DNA of 64,000 nt from Propionibacteriales bacterium (GCA_026392415.1 JAPLCC010000012.1:29708-93707), one strand, 5' to 3'. Positions 22,861 through 31,738 are shown, counted from the stretch's first letter. Notes: generated from the letters alone by a model not told the origin. Program-made: numbers and translations.

Positions 22861-24276
22861 GTGCCCGACGCCGACCTTGCAGCGCGGCTCCCTCCGGGCT
22901 TCCGATTCGGCACGGTGAGCGCCGCCGCCCAGATCGAGGGCGCCGCCACGATCGACGGACGCGGGCCGAGCGTCCTCGACACCTTCGCCGCCCAGCCCGG
23001 TCGGATCCTCGACGGCTCGACGCCCGAGATCGCGTGCGACCACTACCGGCGCCATGCCGAGGACGTAGCGCTCCTCGGGGAGCTGGGTGCGCCCGGCTAC
23101 CGGTTCAGTGTGTCGTGGTCCCGTGTCCAGCCCACGGGTCGCGGAGCGGTCAACGCACGCGGTCTGGACTTCTACGACCACCTGGTCGACGACCTGCTCG
23201 CCGCCGGCGTCGAGCCGATGGTCACACTGCTGCACGGCGACCTACCGCAGGGCCTCGAGGACGACGGTGGCTGGCTCAACCGCGAGACGGCCGACCGTTT
23301 CGGCGAGTACGCCGCGATCGTCGGCGCCCGGCTGGTGGACCGGGTCAAGGACTGGATCCCGGTGGCCGAGCCCGCGGTCACGGCCTTCCTCGGCTACGGC
23401 ACCGGCGAGCGCGCGCCCGGGCGCCGCCTGCTCTTCGACGCGCTACCGGCCGCCCACTACCTGCTCCTCGGGCACGGTCGCGCCGTGGCCGCGCTGCGGG
23501 CAGCCGGCGCGGAACGGATCGGTTGCGCCAACAACCACGCCCCGATGTGGCCGGCCTCCGAGGACCCCGCCGACGTGGGTGCGACCAAGTTGTTCGACGC
23601 CCTTTGGAACGGACTGTTCCTCGAGGCGATGGTGCTCGGCCGACAGCCCCCGGACATCGCTCCGTTGCTGGAGGACTTCGTGCTGCCGGGCGACCTGATG
23701 ACGATCCGCCAACCGCTCGACTTCTACGGCGTCAACTACTACTCGCCGCTGCGGGTCGGTGCCGCGCTCCCTGAGGGTGTGGTCGAGGGTGATGATGCCC
23801 ATGACCTCGCGGAGGACGACGGTGACGACGAGTCACCGTTCCGCTTCCTCGACATCCTCGGTCGGCCGCAGACCGAGACCGGGTGGGCCGTCGTACCCGA
23901 GGCGCTGCAGGAGTGGCTGATCATGACCCGGGCGCGCTTCCGCGCGGCGCTGCCGCCGATGGTCATCACCGAGGCCGGCGCCGCCTACTCGGTGCCGGCC
24001 GGCCCGGACGGCCAGATCGAGGACAGCGAGCGGATCGCCTACCTCACCCGCCACCTCGAGGCCGTGGCCAACGCGGTCGCGATGGGCGTCGACGTCCGCG
24101 GCTTCTACGTGTGGTCGTTGCTCGACACCTGGGAGGGCACGGACGGGTTCGTGCCGCGCTACGGCTTCGTGGACGTCGACCATGTCACCCAGGTGCGCAC
24201 GCCCAAGAAGTCCTTCGCCTGGTACGCCGATCTGGTGACTGCTCACCGAACCGCGCACGCCGACGGGCCTGCCTGA
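22861..24276 (+). CDS. GH1 glycosidase-like protein with altered active site
   Basis: The 471-residue protein has the whole GH1 barrel (FRFGTVSAAAQIEGA, YRFSVSWSRVQPTG, FYGVNYYSPLRVG) and both catalytic glutamates (Glu170 in VAEPAV, Glu371 in ITEAGAAY). Several residues that hold the sugar are changed. NEP is AEP, the HWD of the family is HGD, and the late NFEW motif is TWEG. The next gene, its paralog, keeps HWD, NEP and NFEW. This copy may accept a different sugar, act as a transglycosidase, or be non-hydrolytic. GTG at 22861 follows CAGATT by six bases, and GTG at 22855 is also possible. Confidence 0.85.
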   Translation: MPDADLAARLPPGFRFGTVSAAAQIEGAATIDGRGPSVLDTFAAQPGRILDGSTPEIACDHYRRHAEDVALLGELGAPGYRFSVSWSRVQPTGRGAVNARGLDFYDHLVDDLLAAGVEPMVTLLHGDLPQGLEDDGGWLNRETADRFGEYAAIVGARLVDRVKDWIPVAEPAVTAFLGYGTGERAPGRRLLFDALPAAHYLLLGHGRAVAALRAAGAERIGCANNHAPMWPASEDPADVGATKLFDALWNGLFLEAMVLGRQPPDIAPLLEDFVLPGDLMTIRQPLDFYGVNYYSPLRVGAALPEGVVEGDDAHDLAEDDGDDESPFRFLDILGRPQTETGWAVVPEALQEWLIMTRARFRAALPPMVITEAGAAYSVPAGPDGQIEDSERIAYLTRHLEAVANAVAMGVDVRGFYVWSLLDTWEGTDGFVPRYGFVDVDHVTQVRTPKKSFAWYADLVTAHRTAHADGPA

Positions 24277-24279
24277 GCA

Positions 24280-24306
24280 GCTGTTCGGAATCCCTTTCCG
24301 AACAGC
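24280..24306. promoter_or_regulatory. Inverted repeat between the two GH1 genes
   Basis: GCTGTTCGGA and TCCGAACAGC are perfect arms around ATCCCTT. The site starts four bases after the first GH1 stop and ends 35 bases before the second start. It could be a repressor site for the second gene or a terminator for the first. There is no T run. Confidence 0.45.
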
Positions 24307-24341
24307 AGACTGGAACAGGTTCCCCATGGGAAAGTGAGCCC

Positions 24342-25697
24342 ATGGAGGACCGGGAGAGGGACCTGGCCGACCGGCTCCCGAAGGATTTCATTTTCGGCAC
24401 CAGCACGGCGGCGTACCAGATCGAAGGGGCGGTCGACGAGGACGGCCGCGGTCGATCGGTGTGGGACACCTTCACCGCTGAACCCGACCGGATCGCCGAC
24501 GGCTCCAGCGGCGCGGTCGCCTGCGATCACTACCACCGGTACCCCGAGGACCTCGCCCTGATGCGCGACCTCGGCGCCCGGGGCTACCGGTTCTCCATCG
24601 CCTGGCCGCGGATCCAGCCGACCGGGTCCGGCGCGGTGAATGCAGCCGGCATGGACTTCTACGACCGGCTGGTCGACGGCCTCCTCGAGGCCGGCATCCG
24701 TCCCATGGCGACGTTGTTCCACTGGGACCTGCCGCAGGCGCTCGAGGACGCCGGCGGCTGGCTCAACCGCGCCACCATCGACCGCTTCGCCGACTACGCC
24801 GCGATCGTCGGTGAGCGACTGGGTGACCGGGTCGCCGACTGGGTGCCGGTCAACGAGCCCAACGTGGTGACGATGATGGGCTACGGCATCGGAGTCCACG
24901 CGCCCGGCAAGGAACTGATGTTCGACGCGTTGGGCGTCGGGCACAACCTGCTCGTGGCGCACGGCAGGGCCGCGATCGCGTTGCGCGCCGCCGGTGCGAC
25001 CAGCGTCGGCTGCGCCAACAACCACGCCCCGATCTGGCCCTCCAGCGACGACCCGGCCGATGTCGGCGCCGCCAAGATCTTCGACCTGATGTGGAACGGC
25101 CACTACCTCGAGGGCATGCTGCTCGGCCGCTACTCCGACGACCTGATGATGCTGGTCGAGGAACACGTGCGCGACGGTGACTTCGCGACCATGCGCCAGC
25201 CGCTCGACTTCTACGGCATCAACTACTACAACCCGATGCGGATCGGCGCGGCCGCAGAGGACGCCGACCTCCCCTTCACCTTCCGCGAGGTGCTGGGTCA
25301 TCCCGTCACCGACTTCGGGTGGCCGGTCGTGCCTAGTGCCCTGCGTGAGTGGCTGATCATGTTCCGCGCGCGGCTCCGGGCCGCCGTACCCCCGATCGTG
25401 GTCACCGAGTCCGGCTGCGCCTACAACATGGGTCCGGACGAGAACGGCGTCGTGGACGACCAGCCGCGCATCGACTACCACGAGGGGCACCTGACCGCGG
25501 TCGCCGAGGCGATCGAGCGCGGCGTCGACGTCCGCGGCTACTACGCGTGGTCGCTCCTCGACAACTTCGAATGGGCAGAGGGCTACTCCCAGCGCTTCGG
25601 GCTCGTGCACGTGGACTACGAGACCCAGGTGCGCACGCCCAAGCGATCCTTCGCGTGGTACGCCGACCTCGCGAACCGGCACGCTGCCCGCGACTGA
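24342..25697 (+). CDS. Beta-glucosidase (glycoside hydrolase family 1)
   Basis: The 451-residue enzyme releases terminal beta-linked sugars from oligosaccharides. It has all GH1 landmarks: FIFGTSTAAYQIEGA, LFHWDLPQALEDAGGW, the acid/base VNEPN (Asn171, Glu172), the nucleophile VTESG (Glu356) and DNFEWAEGYSQRFG. No signal peptide is present, so it acts on imported sugars. It lies 65 bases after its divergent paralog in the same direction. The intergenic inverted repeat may control it. Substrate preference within the beta-glucoside class is not visible. Confidence 0.94.
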   Translation: MEDRERDLADRLPKDFIFGTSTAAYQIEGAVDEDGRGRSVWDTFTAEPDRIADGSSGAVACDHYHRYPEDLALMRDLGARGYRFSIAWPRIQPTGSGAVNAAGMDFYDRLVDGLLEAGIRPMATLFHWDLPQALEDAGGWLNRATIDRFADYAAIVGERLGDRVADWVPVNEPNVVTMMGYGIGVHAPGKELMFDALGVGHNLLVAHGRAAIALRAAGATSVGCANNHAPIWPSSDDPADVGAAKIFDLMWNGHYLEGMLLGRYSDDLMMLVEEHVRDGDFATMRQPLDFYGINYYNPMRIGAAAEDADLPFTFREVLGHPVTDFGWPVVPSALREWLIMFRARLRAAVPPIVVTESGCAYNMGPDENGVVDDQPRIDYHEGHLTAVAEAIERGVDVRGYYAWSLLDNFEWAEGYSQRFGLVHVDYETQVRTPKRSFAWYADLANRHAARD

Positions 25698-25735
25698 CGA
25701 CCAGTCGTTGCGGCTCGCCCACTAGCCTGCGGGTC

Positions 25736-26698
25736 ATGCGCGCCATCCAGGTCCTCGACACCACCGGCCCCGAAGACATCGCTGTCAGCGAGGTCCCCGA
25801 CCCGACGCCCGGCCCGGACGACGTACTCGTCGAGGTGCACGCTGTCGGGGTGTCCTTCCCGGACCTGCTGCTGAGCCGGGGCGAGTACCAGCTGCGTCCG
25901 GAGCCGCCTTTCACCCTCGGCGTCGACTACGCCGGTGTCGTGGTGTCCGGCCCGGGCTTCGAGCCGGGCCAGCGGGTCGCGGGTGTCGGTGGCTACGGCG
26001 GCGGTGCCGAGCTCGTCGCCGGTCCGCGCGCGGCCACCTTCGCCCTGCCGGACTCCGTGAGCTTCGAGGAAGCGGCCGCGCTGCCGATGAACTACCTCAC
26101 CGCGTTGTTCGCACTCGACGAGCGCGGCGGGCTGAAGCAGGGCGAGACGGTCCTGGTACATGGTGCCGCTGGTGGCGTGGGCACCGCTGCGCTGCAGGTC
26201 GCGAAGGCGCTGGGTGCGCGCACCATCGCGGTGGTCAGCACGGACGAGAAGGCCGCCTTCGCCCGGGCCGCAGGCGCGGACGAGACCGTTCTCGTCGAGG
26301 GCTTCAAGGACGCCGTCCACACGCTGACCGGGGGCAAGGGCGTCGATGTCGTGCTCGACGTCGTCGGTGGCTCGCTCTTCACCGACTCGTTGCGCTCGCT
26401 CGCACCGCAGGGCCGGGTGCTGGTGGTGGGGTTCGCTGCCGGGGAGGGAATCCCCGAGGTCAAGGTCAACCGGTTGCTGCTCAACAACGTCGACGTTCGC
26501 GGCGTCGGCTGGGGAGCCTATGCGTTCTTCACCCCCGACTACCTGCAGCAGCAGTGGACACAGCTGCTGCCCATGATCGAGTCCGGCGCGGTGAAGCCGC
26601 CGATCGGCAAGGTCTATGCGATCGACGAGTTCGGCCAGGCTCTGCTCGACATGGATGCGCGAGCGACGCTCGGGAAGTCCGTGGTCCGACTGCGCTGA
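25736..26698 (+). CDS. NADPH:quinone oxidoreductase family (zinc-free MDR) protein
   Basis: The 320-residue protein belongs to the medium-chain dehydrogenase/reductase superfamily, quinone-oxidoreductase branch. It has SFPDLLLSRGEYQLRP, TLGVDYAGVV, the dinucleotide loop VHGAAGGVGTAALQVAK (from about residue 141) and GRVLVVGFAAGEGIP. Catalytic zinc ligands are absent, as usual for this branch. It probably reduces quinones or enone-type carbonyls with NADPH. The ATG at 25736 follows a TAGCCT box by seven bases, so transcription looks leaderless. Confidence 0.9.
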   Translation: MRAIQVLDTTGPEDIAVSEVPDPTPGPDDVLVEVHAVGVSFPDLLLSRGEYQLRPEPPFTLGVDYAGVVVSGPGFEPGQRVAGVGGYGGGAELVAGPRAATFALPDSVSFEEAAALPMNYLTALFALDERGGLKQGETVLVHGAAGGVGTAALQVAKALGARTIAVVSTDEKAAFARAAGADETVLVEGFKDAVHTLTGGKGVDVVLDVVGGSLFTDSLRSLAPQGRVLVVGFAAGEGIPEVKVNRLLLNNVDVRGVGWGAYAFFTPDYLQQQWTQLLPMIESGAVKPPIGKVYAIDEFGQALLDMDARATLGKSVVRLR

Positions 26699-26718
26699 GG
26701 GCTGTCGATGGGCTGAGG

Positions 26719-27234
26719 TCAGCGCCGGCCCAGGTCGATGGTCCACCAACGATTGCCGTCGGAGCTCGTCGCGAAGCCGGCGCCGATGGCCCGGAACCGG
26801 CAGTCGAGCAGGATCGCGCGGTGGACGGTGCTGCCCAGCCACCGCTTCACGGCTCCCGACGGGGTCGAGGGCCCGACGGAGAGCACCTCGCCGAGCATCT
26901 TCGCCCGGAGGTATCCGGCGGCCTCGGTACGCCGACGCAGCGTCGGCTCGCCGGGCAGCTGGTGGGAAAGCTTGCGGGCGCGAGCCATCAGGTTGTCGTG
27001 GCGGCCCGAGGCGGTCTGCAACGCCGCGATGACGCGCAGGGCGGGACATCCCTTGCGGATCCGGGCCCGGTTGATCAGGGTGACGACGTCGCGCTCCATG
27101 AGGCTGGCCGAGGTGGCCAGGGAGACCGTGGAAGCAGTGGTCGTGGCCCCGGCAGGGCCAGCAGTCGTCGCCGGACCGACGAGCAGTCCCGACAGGACGG
27201 CCGCCGTACCGATGATGGTCAGGAGCGTGCGCAC
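26719..27234 (-). CDS. CAP domain protein 1 (degenerate member of a tandem trio)
   Basis: The 171-residue secreted protein has a signal peptide (RTLLTIIGTAAVLSGLLVG) and a CAP/SCP-PR1 domain with SHQLPGEPTLRRR and VHRAILLDCR. Compared with the two genes next to it, it has lost the ENIA/ENVA motif (LGEVLSVG instead) and the HRRNI motif, so any activity tied to the CAP cavity may be reduced. The start is taken as GTG at 27234, six bases after CATGAT. No ATG suits the signal peptide. It is convergent with the quinone oxidoreductase gene. Confidence 0.82.
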   Translation of the reverse strand: MRTLLTIIGTAAVLSGLLVGPATTAGPAGATTTASTVSLATSASLMERDVVTLINRARIRKGCPALRVIAALQTASGRHDNLMARARKLSHQLPGEPTLRRRTEAAGYLRAKMLGEVLSVGPSTPSGAVKRWLGSTVHRAILLDCRFRAIGAGFATSSDGNRWWTIDLGRR

Positions 27235-27284
27235 CGGCTCATCATGGTGGTCCGGATCACAATTTCGCCGGACAAACGTAAAAT

Positions 27285-27824
27285 TCAGCGGCGGCCGAAG
27301 TTCTGGGTCCACCAGAGGCGGCCGCCGTAGGACACGACGCCGACGCCGATCTCGCGGAGCGAGCAGTCGGCGATGTTGCGGCGGTGGGCCGTGCTGTTCC
27401 ACCACGCCCGGACGACCGCTCGAGAGGTCGGGAAGCCGACGGCGATGTTCTCGGCGACCTTGCGCCAGCGGGTGTAGCCGGCGGCAGTGACCCGGCGCCC
27501 GAGTGTCGACTCACCCGACACCTGGTGCGACAGGACGCCTGCGCGTCCCATCTCGTACGAGTGCCGGCGAGCCGCCGTACGAAGGTCGCGGTTGAGCTTC
27601 AACGGCGGGCATCCGGCGATCGCACGCTTGGTGTTCGTGACGAGGATGACCGCGGTCTCGGCCAGTGTGCGCAGAACCATCTGCGACACGATCGGTGCGC
27701 TGGCCACGGTCGTGGCCGGTGCCGTGGCGGCCGTGGCTGGCGAGGCACCGGCAGCCGGTGCGAGGACTGCTGTGACGGTGACGAGCAGCCCGATGACGAT
27801 GTTCTTGATCCCCCAGTGACGCAT
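27285..27824 (-). CDS. CAP domain protein 2
   Basis: The 179-residue protein has a signal sequence (IVIGLLVTVTAVLAPAAGA) and a complete bacterial CAP domain: LSHQVSGESTLGRR, WRKVAENIAVGF, TAHRRNIADCS and a WWTQNFGRR end. CAP proteins are extracellular and are linked to lipid binding, adhesion or proteolysis. None is proven for this subgroup. ATG at 27824 is chosen because it starts the signal peptide; an earlier ATG at 27857 adds eleven polar residues. The 3' end is almost identical in DNA to that of the next CAP gene. Confidence 0.87.
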   Translation of the reverse strand: MRHWGIKNIVIGLLVTVTAVLAPAAGASPATAATAPATTVASAPIVSQMVLRTLAETAVILVTNTKRAIAGCPPLKLNRDLRTAARRHSYEMGRAGVLSHQVSGESTLGRRVTAAGYTRWRKVAENIAVGFPTSRAVVRAWWNSTAHRRNIADCSLREIGVGVVSYGGRLWWTQNFGRR

Positions 27825-27929
27825 GTCTCCATCGTCACGAGCGTGGGCGCCGGGCACACCGGTGGCGCGTCCGGTCCCGCCTAGCCCGATGGAACTAGCG
27901 TTACGCGTCGTCCGGTCAGAGCGGATCCG

Positions 27930-28472
27930 TCAGCGGCGACCGAAGTTCTGGGTCCACCAGAGCTGGCCGTTCGCGAGCACGACGCCCACTCCCATGTCGC
28001 GCAGTCGGCAGTTGAGGATGTTGCGCCGGTGGCTGGGACTGGCCATCCAGGCGTTGACGACGGCGGTCGGACCGCTGAAGCCACGGGCGACGTTCTCCGC
28101 GACCACGCGCCAGTTCGTGTAACCGGCCCGGGTGATCCGGATCGAGAACCGTGGTTCGCCGGGCAGCTGGTGGGACATCAGGTTGTGCGCGACCATCGTC
28201 ACCGTGTGGCCCCGCGCCGACTTGCGCAAGATGGTCGAAGCGCGGAGGGCGCCGCAGCCGTGGGCGCGACGCTTGCGGTTGGTGAGCACGAGCACGCGGT
28301 CCTCGAGGACGCGCTGCACCAGCCCGCGTTGCACCACGTCGAGGACGCGGGGTGCGGGCGCGAGCTGCGTCACCGACCGCGCGGGGGCCGGGGCGGCGTC
28401 AGCCGGTGCCGCAGCCACACTGAGCACGAGGCCCAGCGCGAGGCAGGGCAGGAATCCGATCTTCTTCGCCAT
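27930..28472 (-). CDS. CAP domain protein 3
   Basis: The 180-residue secreted protein starts MAKKIGFLPCLALGLVLSVA and carries the CAP motifs LMSHQLPGEPRFS, RVVAENVARGF, PSHRRNILNCR and WWTQNFGRR. Two cysteines in the mature part match those of its neighbour (GCGALRAS, ILNCRLRD) and could form one disulfide. It is the first gene of the three in the direction of transcription, with about 105 and 50 bases separating the members. The M13 peptidase is divergent from it. Confidence 0.87.
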   Translation of the reverse strand: MAKKIGFLPCLALGLVLSVAAAPADAAPAPARSVTQLAPAPRVLDVVQRGLVQRVLEDRVLVLTNRKRRAHGCGALRASTILRKSARGHTVTMVAHNLMSHQLPGEPRFSIRITRAGYTNWRVVAENVARGFSGPTAVVNAWMASPSHRRNILNCRLRDMGVGVVLANGQLWWTQNFGRR

Positions 28473-28577
28473 GGAGCACAGATCGGCGCTGCCCGGACCG
28501 GAATGAGGGCCGTCCCGCCCAAACAGGACGATGGTCCTGCCCTTCGATGTTGGGTCCCGCGCCCTAGGCTGACTCCC

Positions 28578-30551
28578 GTGAGCATCCTCGACGACGCCCG
28601 TCCGGGCATGGACCTCGACACCCGCCCCCAGGACGACCTGTTCGGTCACGTCAACGGCACCTGGTTGACCGAGACGGAGATTCCGTCGGACCGGTCGAGT
28701 TGGGGACCGTTCGTCCAGCTGGCCGACCAGGCCGAGGAGGACGTGCGCGCCATCATCACCGAGCTCGGGTCTCGAGACGGTCGCGGGGCGACCTCCTCGA
28801 CCAGCGGGGAGGACGAGGACGCTCGCAAGATCGCTGACCTCTACAACTCGTTCATGGACACCGACCGGGTCGAGGCAGCCGGCCTGGCGCCGGTCCAGCA
28901 CCTGGTCGACGCGGTCGCCGGCCTGCGCGACGTACGCGATGTCGCGGCGTTCCTCGGCGAGTTCGAGCGGATCGGTGGCTACGGCCTGTTCGGGTCCTAC
29001 GTCGACACCGATGACCGGCAGTCGGACCGCTACCTGTTCCACATCGTCCAGGGCGGCCTCGGGTTGCCCGACGAGTCGTACTACCGCGAGGACAAGTTCG
29101 CCGAGATCCGCGAGGCCTACCTCGCCTACCTCGACCGGCTGCTCGCGCTCGGCGGCCACGCCGATCCCTCGGGTGCCGCCCAGCGCATCCTGGATCTGGA
29201 CACCGTGCTCGCCCAGGGCCACTGGGAGCGGGCGGAGACCCGCGACGTCCAGAAGACCTACAACCGGCTGACCGGCGCCGAGCTGAAGGCCCTGTGCCCC
29301 GGCTTCGACTGGGACGCCTACGTCACGAACCTCGGCGGCAAGGCCTCGGCGATCGACGAAGTGGTGGTCCGGCAGCCGTCGTACCTCGAGCACCTGTCGA
29401 AGGTCCTCGAGGCCACCTCGATCGAGGTCTGGCGTGACTGGTTCACCTCGCGCGTGCTCCGGTCGGCCGCGCCGTACCTGTCGGACGACTTCGTGCAGAC
29501 CAACTTCGACTTCTACGGCCGCACCCTCTCGGGCACGCCCGAGCTGCGCGCCCGCTGGAAGCGCGCGGTGTCGTTCGTCGAGGGGGCGATGGGCGAGGCC
29601 GTCGGCAAGGTGTACGTCGACCGGCACTTCCCGCCGACGTCGAAGGCGATGATGGACGACCTGGTCGCCAACCTGCTCGCGGCGTACAGGAAGTCGATCA
29701 GCGAGCTCAGCTGGATGACCGAGGAGACCAAGCAGAAGGCCTACGAGAAGATCGCGACCTTCCGCCCGAAGATCGGCTACCCGACGAAGTTCCGCGACTA
29801 CAGCGCGCTGCCGGTCGTGCCCGACGACCTGGTCGCGAACGCGCAGGCCTCCGCCGGGTTCGAGACCGACCGCCAGCTCGCCAAGATCGGTGCGCCGGTC
29901 GACCGCGACGAGTGGTTCATGTTGCCGCAGACCGTCAACGCCTACTACAACCCCGGCACCAACGAGATCTGCTTCCCTGCCGGGATCCTGCAGAAGCCGT
30001 TCTTCAGCCCCGACGCCCTGCCGGCGGAGAACTACGGCGGCATCGGCGCGGTGATCGGCCACGAGGTCGGCCACGGCTTCGACGACCAGGGTGCGCAGTA
30101 CGACGGCGAGGGCAACCTCAACGACTGGTGGACCGCCGACGACAAGGCCGCCTTCGAGGTGAAGTCGAAGGCGCTCATCGAGCAGTACGACGCCTTCTCG
30201 CCCCGCAACCTGCCGGACGAGAAGGTCAACGGCTCACTCACGGTCGGTGAGAACATCGGCGACCTCGGCGGCCTGACGATCGCACACACCGCGTTCCTGA
30301 TTGCGGCCGAGGCGGCCGGTGCCGAGGCGACGCTGGAGGACCGCAAGAAGCTGTTCTTCAACTGGGCCTACGTGTGGCGCACCAAACGGCGCATCGAGCA
30401 GGAGACGCAGTACCTCACCATCGACCCGCACAGCCCGCCGGAGTTCCGCGCCAACATCGTGCGCAACCTCGACGAGTTCCACGAGGTCTTCGAGACGGCG
30501 CCCGGCGACGGCCTGTGGCTGGAGCCCGAGGCGCGCGTCCGGATCTGGTGA
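28578..30551 (+). CDS. M13 (neprilysin-type) zinc metallopeptidase with in-frame repeat insertion
   Basis: The 657-residue peptidase cleaves small peptides. Zinc site: HEVGH at 495-499 and the third ligand Glu558 in GENIGDLGG. The substrate motif NAYY lies upstream, and the protein ends VRIW. No signal peptide is present, so it may be cytoplasmic. Residues 64-76 (GSRDGRGATSSTS) are encoded by a family A palindromic repeat placed between ITEL and GEDEDARKIADLYNSF, a surface region before a conserved helix. GTG at 28578 follows TAGGCT by seven bases, which suggests a leaderless mRNA. Confidence 0.93.
   Translation: MSILDDARPGMDLDTRPQDDLFGHVNGTWLTETEIPSDRSSWGPFVQLADQAEEDVRAIITELGSRDGRGATSSTSGEDEDARKIADLYNSFMDTDRVEAAGLAPVQHLVDAVAGLRDVRDVAAFLGEFERIGGYGLFGSYVDTDDRQSDRYLFHIVQGGLGLPDESYYREDKFAEIREAYLAYLDRLLALGGHADPSGAAQRILDLDTVLAQGHWERAETRDVQKTYNRLTGAELKALCPGFDWDAYVTNLGGKASAIDEVVVRQPSYLEHLSKVLEATSIEVWRDWFTSRVLRSAAPYLSDDFVQTNFDFYGRTLSGTPELRARWKRAVSFVEGAMGEAVGKVYVDRHFPPTSKAMMDDLVANLLAAYRKSISELSWMTEETKQKAYEKIATFRPKIGYPTKFRDYSALPVVPDDLVANAQASAGFETDRQLAKIGAPVDRDEWFMLPQTVNAYYNPGTNEICFPAGILQKPFFSPDALPAENYGGIGAVIGHEVGHGFDDQGAQYDGEGNLNDWWTADDKAAFEVKSKALIEQYDAFSPRNLPDEKVNGSLTVGENIGDLGGLTIAHTAFLIAAEAAGAEATLEDRKKLFFNWAYVWRTKRRIEQETQYLTIDPHSPPEFRANIVRNLDEFHEVFETAPGDGLWLEPEARVRIW
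28767..28803 (+). repeat. Palindromic repeat, family A, inside the M13 peptidase gene
   Basis: The element reads GGGTCTCGAGACGGTCGC, GGG, GCGACCTCCTCGACCA. Relative to the intergenic copies, both arms have changed together (GGTTGC to GGTCGC, GCAACC to GCGACC). It begins exactly at a codon boundary. Confidence 0.9.
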
Positions 30552-30998
30552 TCAACTGACCTTGAGGCAGATCACCGTCAGGTAGAGCGAGTCGGTGGTG
30601 CCCTGGGTGTTCTCGCCGTAGGCGTACCAGTTCTTGGCGGTCGCGTCCGGGTAGATGACCGCCGCGGCCCCGTTGAACCAGCCGCCGGAACCGGACACTC
30701 CCACGGTGCCTGCCGGGCACGTGGCCTGGATCGATCCGGTGCTGCCGGGGGCCACATCCTGCTCCGACGTCGAGACGATCGTCGGCTTTCCGATGGTGCG
30801 GAACAGCCGACGCGTGGCGATGGTCATGTCGGTCGTGGTCACCGAGTCGTTCTTCAGGTCGACGCTGGCCACCGTGCCGTCCTTGATCTGGGCGCCGGTG
30901 ATCAGGGCCCCAGCGACGGCGCCGCCGCTACCGGCTGCCACGGCGACGACCGCAACGATGGTGATCGTGACGACGTTGGACTTCGAGAAGAGGCGCAT
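30552..30998 (-). CDS. Hypothetical membrane-anchored exported protein
   Basis: The 148-residue protein has one N-terminal membrane segment (VVTITIVAVVAVAAGSGGAV), then ITGAQIKDGTVASVDLKNDS, a short motif I associate with actinobacterial surface proteins of unknown role. A beta-rich C-terminal part contains two cysteines (ATCPAGTVGVSGSGGW, VICLKVS). I do not recognise a function. It probably faces outward. It is convergent with the M13 peptidase, with stop codons touching. Confidence 0.75.
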   Translation of the reverse strand: MRLFSKSNVVTITIVAVVAVAAGSGGAVAGALITGAQIKDGTVASVDLKNDSVTTTDMTIATRRLFRTIGKPTIVSTSEQDVAPGSTGSIQATCPAGTVGVSGSGGWFNGAAAVIYPDATAKNWYAYGENTQGTTDSLYLTVICLKVS

Positions 30999-31060
30999 GC
31001 CTGCACTGTCCCTGCTGGGAATGCCTTGCCGCGATGGGGATGCGGACTAATCAGTTCTGC

Positions 31061-31639
31061 TCAGACTGCGTCGACGAGGAGCTGCAGCAGCTTCTCGGCG
31101 ATGGCGACCAAGGCGTCCTCGGTCATCGCCGAGGCCTGGGACATGTTGACCGTGTAGACGGCCCCGCCCACCAGCACGCCCCCCGCGGTCTGGAGGCTCT
31201 CCCCGCCGCCGATCGTGCCGGTGGTGACGAAGGCACCGTCGCCGAGACCCTCGACCGGGTGCTCGATGGCATCGGTGAGGGTCGCGGTGAGGCCCGACTG
31301 GTAGCCCTCGAAGCCGCCGTTGCCGGTGTCGACCTCGACGACGCCGAGCGAGCCGCTCACGGCCCGGGGGTCCTCCTGCTCGAACTCGCAGGCATCGAAG
31401 GGCCCGGTGGTCAGAGTGACCGCAGCCCCCACTGCTGCAGTCACCTGCTCGGCGGTGAGGAGGTCGCAGAACTTCGGCAACTCGGCCGCATCGGTGTCGC
31501 CCGAGTCGTCGCCGTTCGTTTCCGTCGCGCTGTTGTTGCCGGTGTCCCCGGAGTCCGTGCTGTCGCTGTCGCCGTCGCCACCGCACCCGGATGCGAGAGC
31601 GCCGATGAGCAACAGGCCGGCAATCGATGCGCGCTTCAT
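31061..31639 (-). CDS. DUF3558-like lipoprotein
   Basis: The 192-residue protein has a lipobox (GALASGCGG), a long Ser/Asp/Thr/Gly linker of about 35 residues, and a C-terminal domain starting LPKFCDLLTAEQVTAAVG, which resembles DUF3558-type actinobacterial lipoproteins. Two cysteines (FCDLL, DACEFE) likely form a disulfide. It would sit on the outer face of the membrane. The ATG at 31639 follows GAGGGG. Function unknown. The promoter side faces the divergent LuxR gene. Confidence 0.82.
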   Translation of the reverse strand: MKRASIAGLLLIGALASGCGGDGDSDSTDSGDTGNNSATETNGDDSGDTDAAELPKFCDLLTAEQVTAAVGAAVTLTTGPFDACEFEQEDPRAVSGSLGVVEVDTGNGGFEGYQSGLTATLTDAIEHPVEGLGDGAFVTTGTIGGGESLQTAGGVLVGGAVYTVNMSQASAMTEDALVAIAEKLLQLLVDAV

Positions 31640-31738
31640 GAGCGTCCCCTCATAGTCGAACGCCCGACTTTCCCGTGTCGTGGCCGGTGGGGGTAGTAGG
31701 GGATCGGCGTAATCAAACGGATCGACTACGTTTCCCCC

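Noticed and set aside
28473..30074. Upstream extension of the third CAP gene into a 714-codon frame
   Set aside because: The signal peptide MAKKIGFLPCLALG marks the real start at 28472. The extension is antisense to the M13 peptidase.
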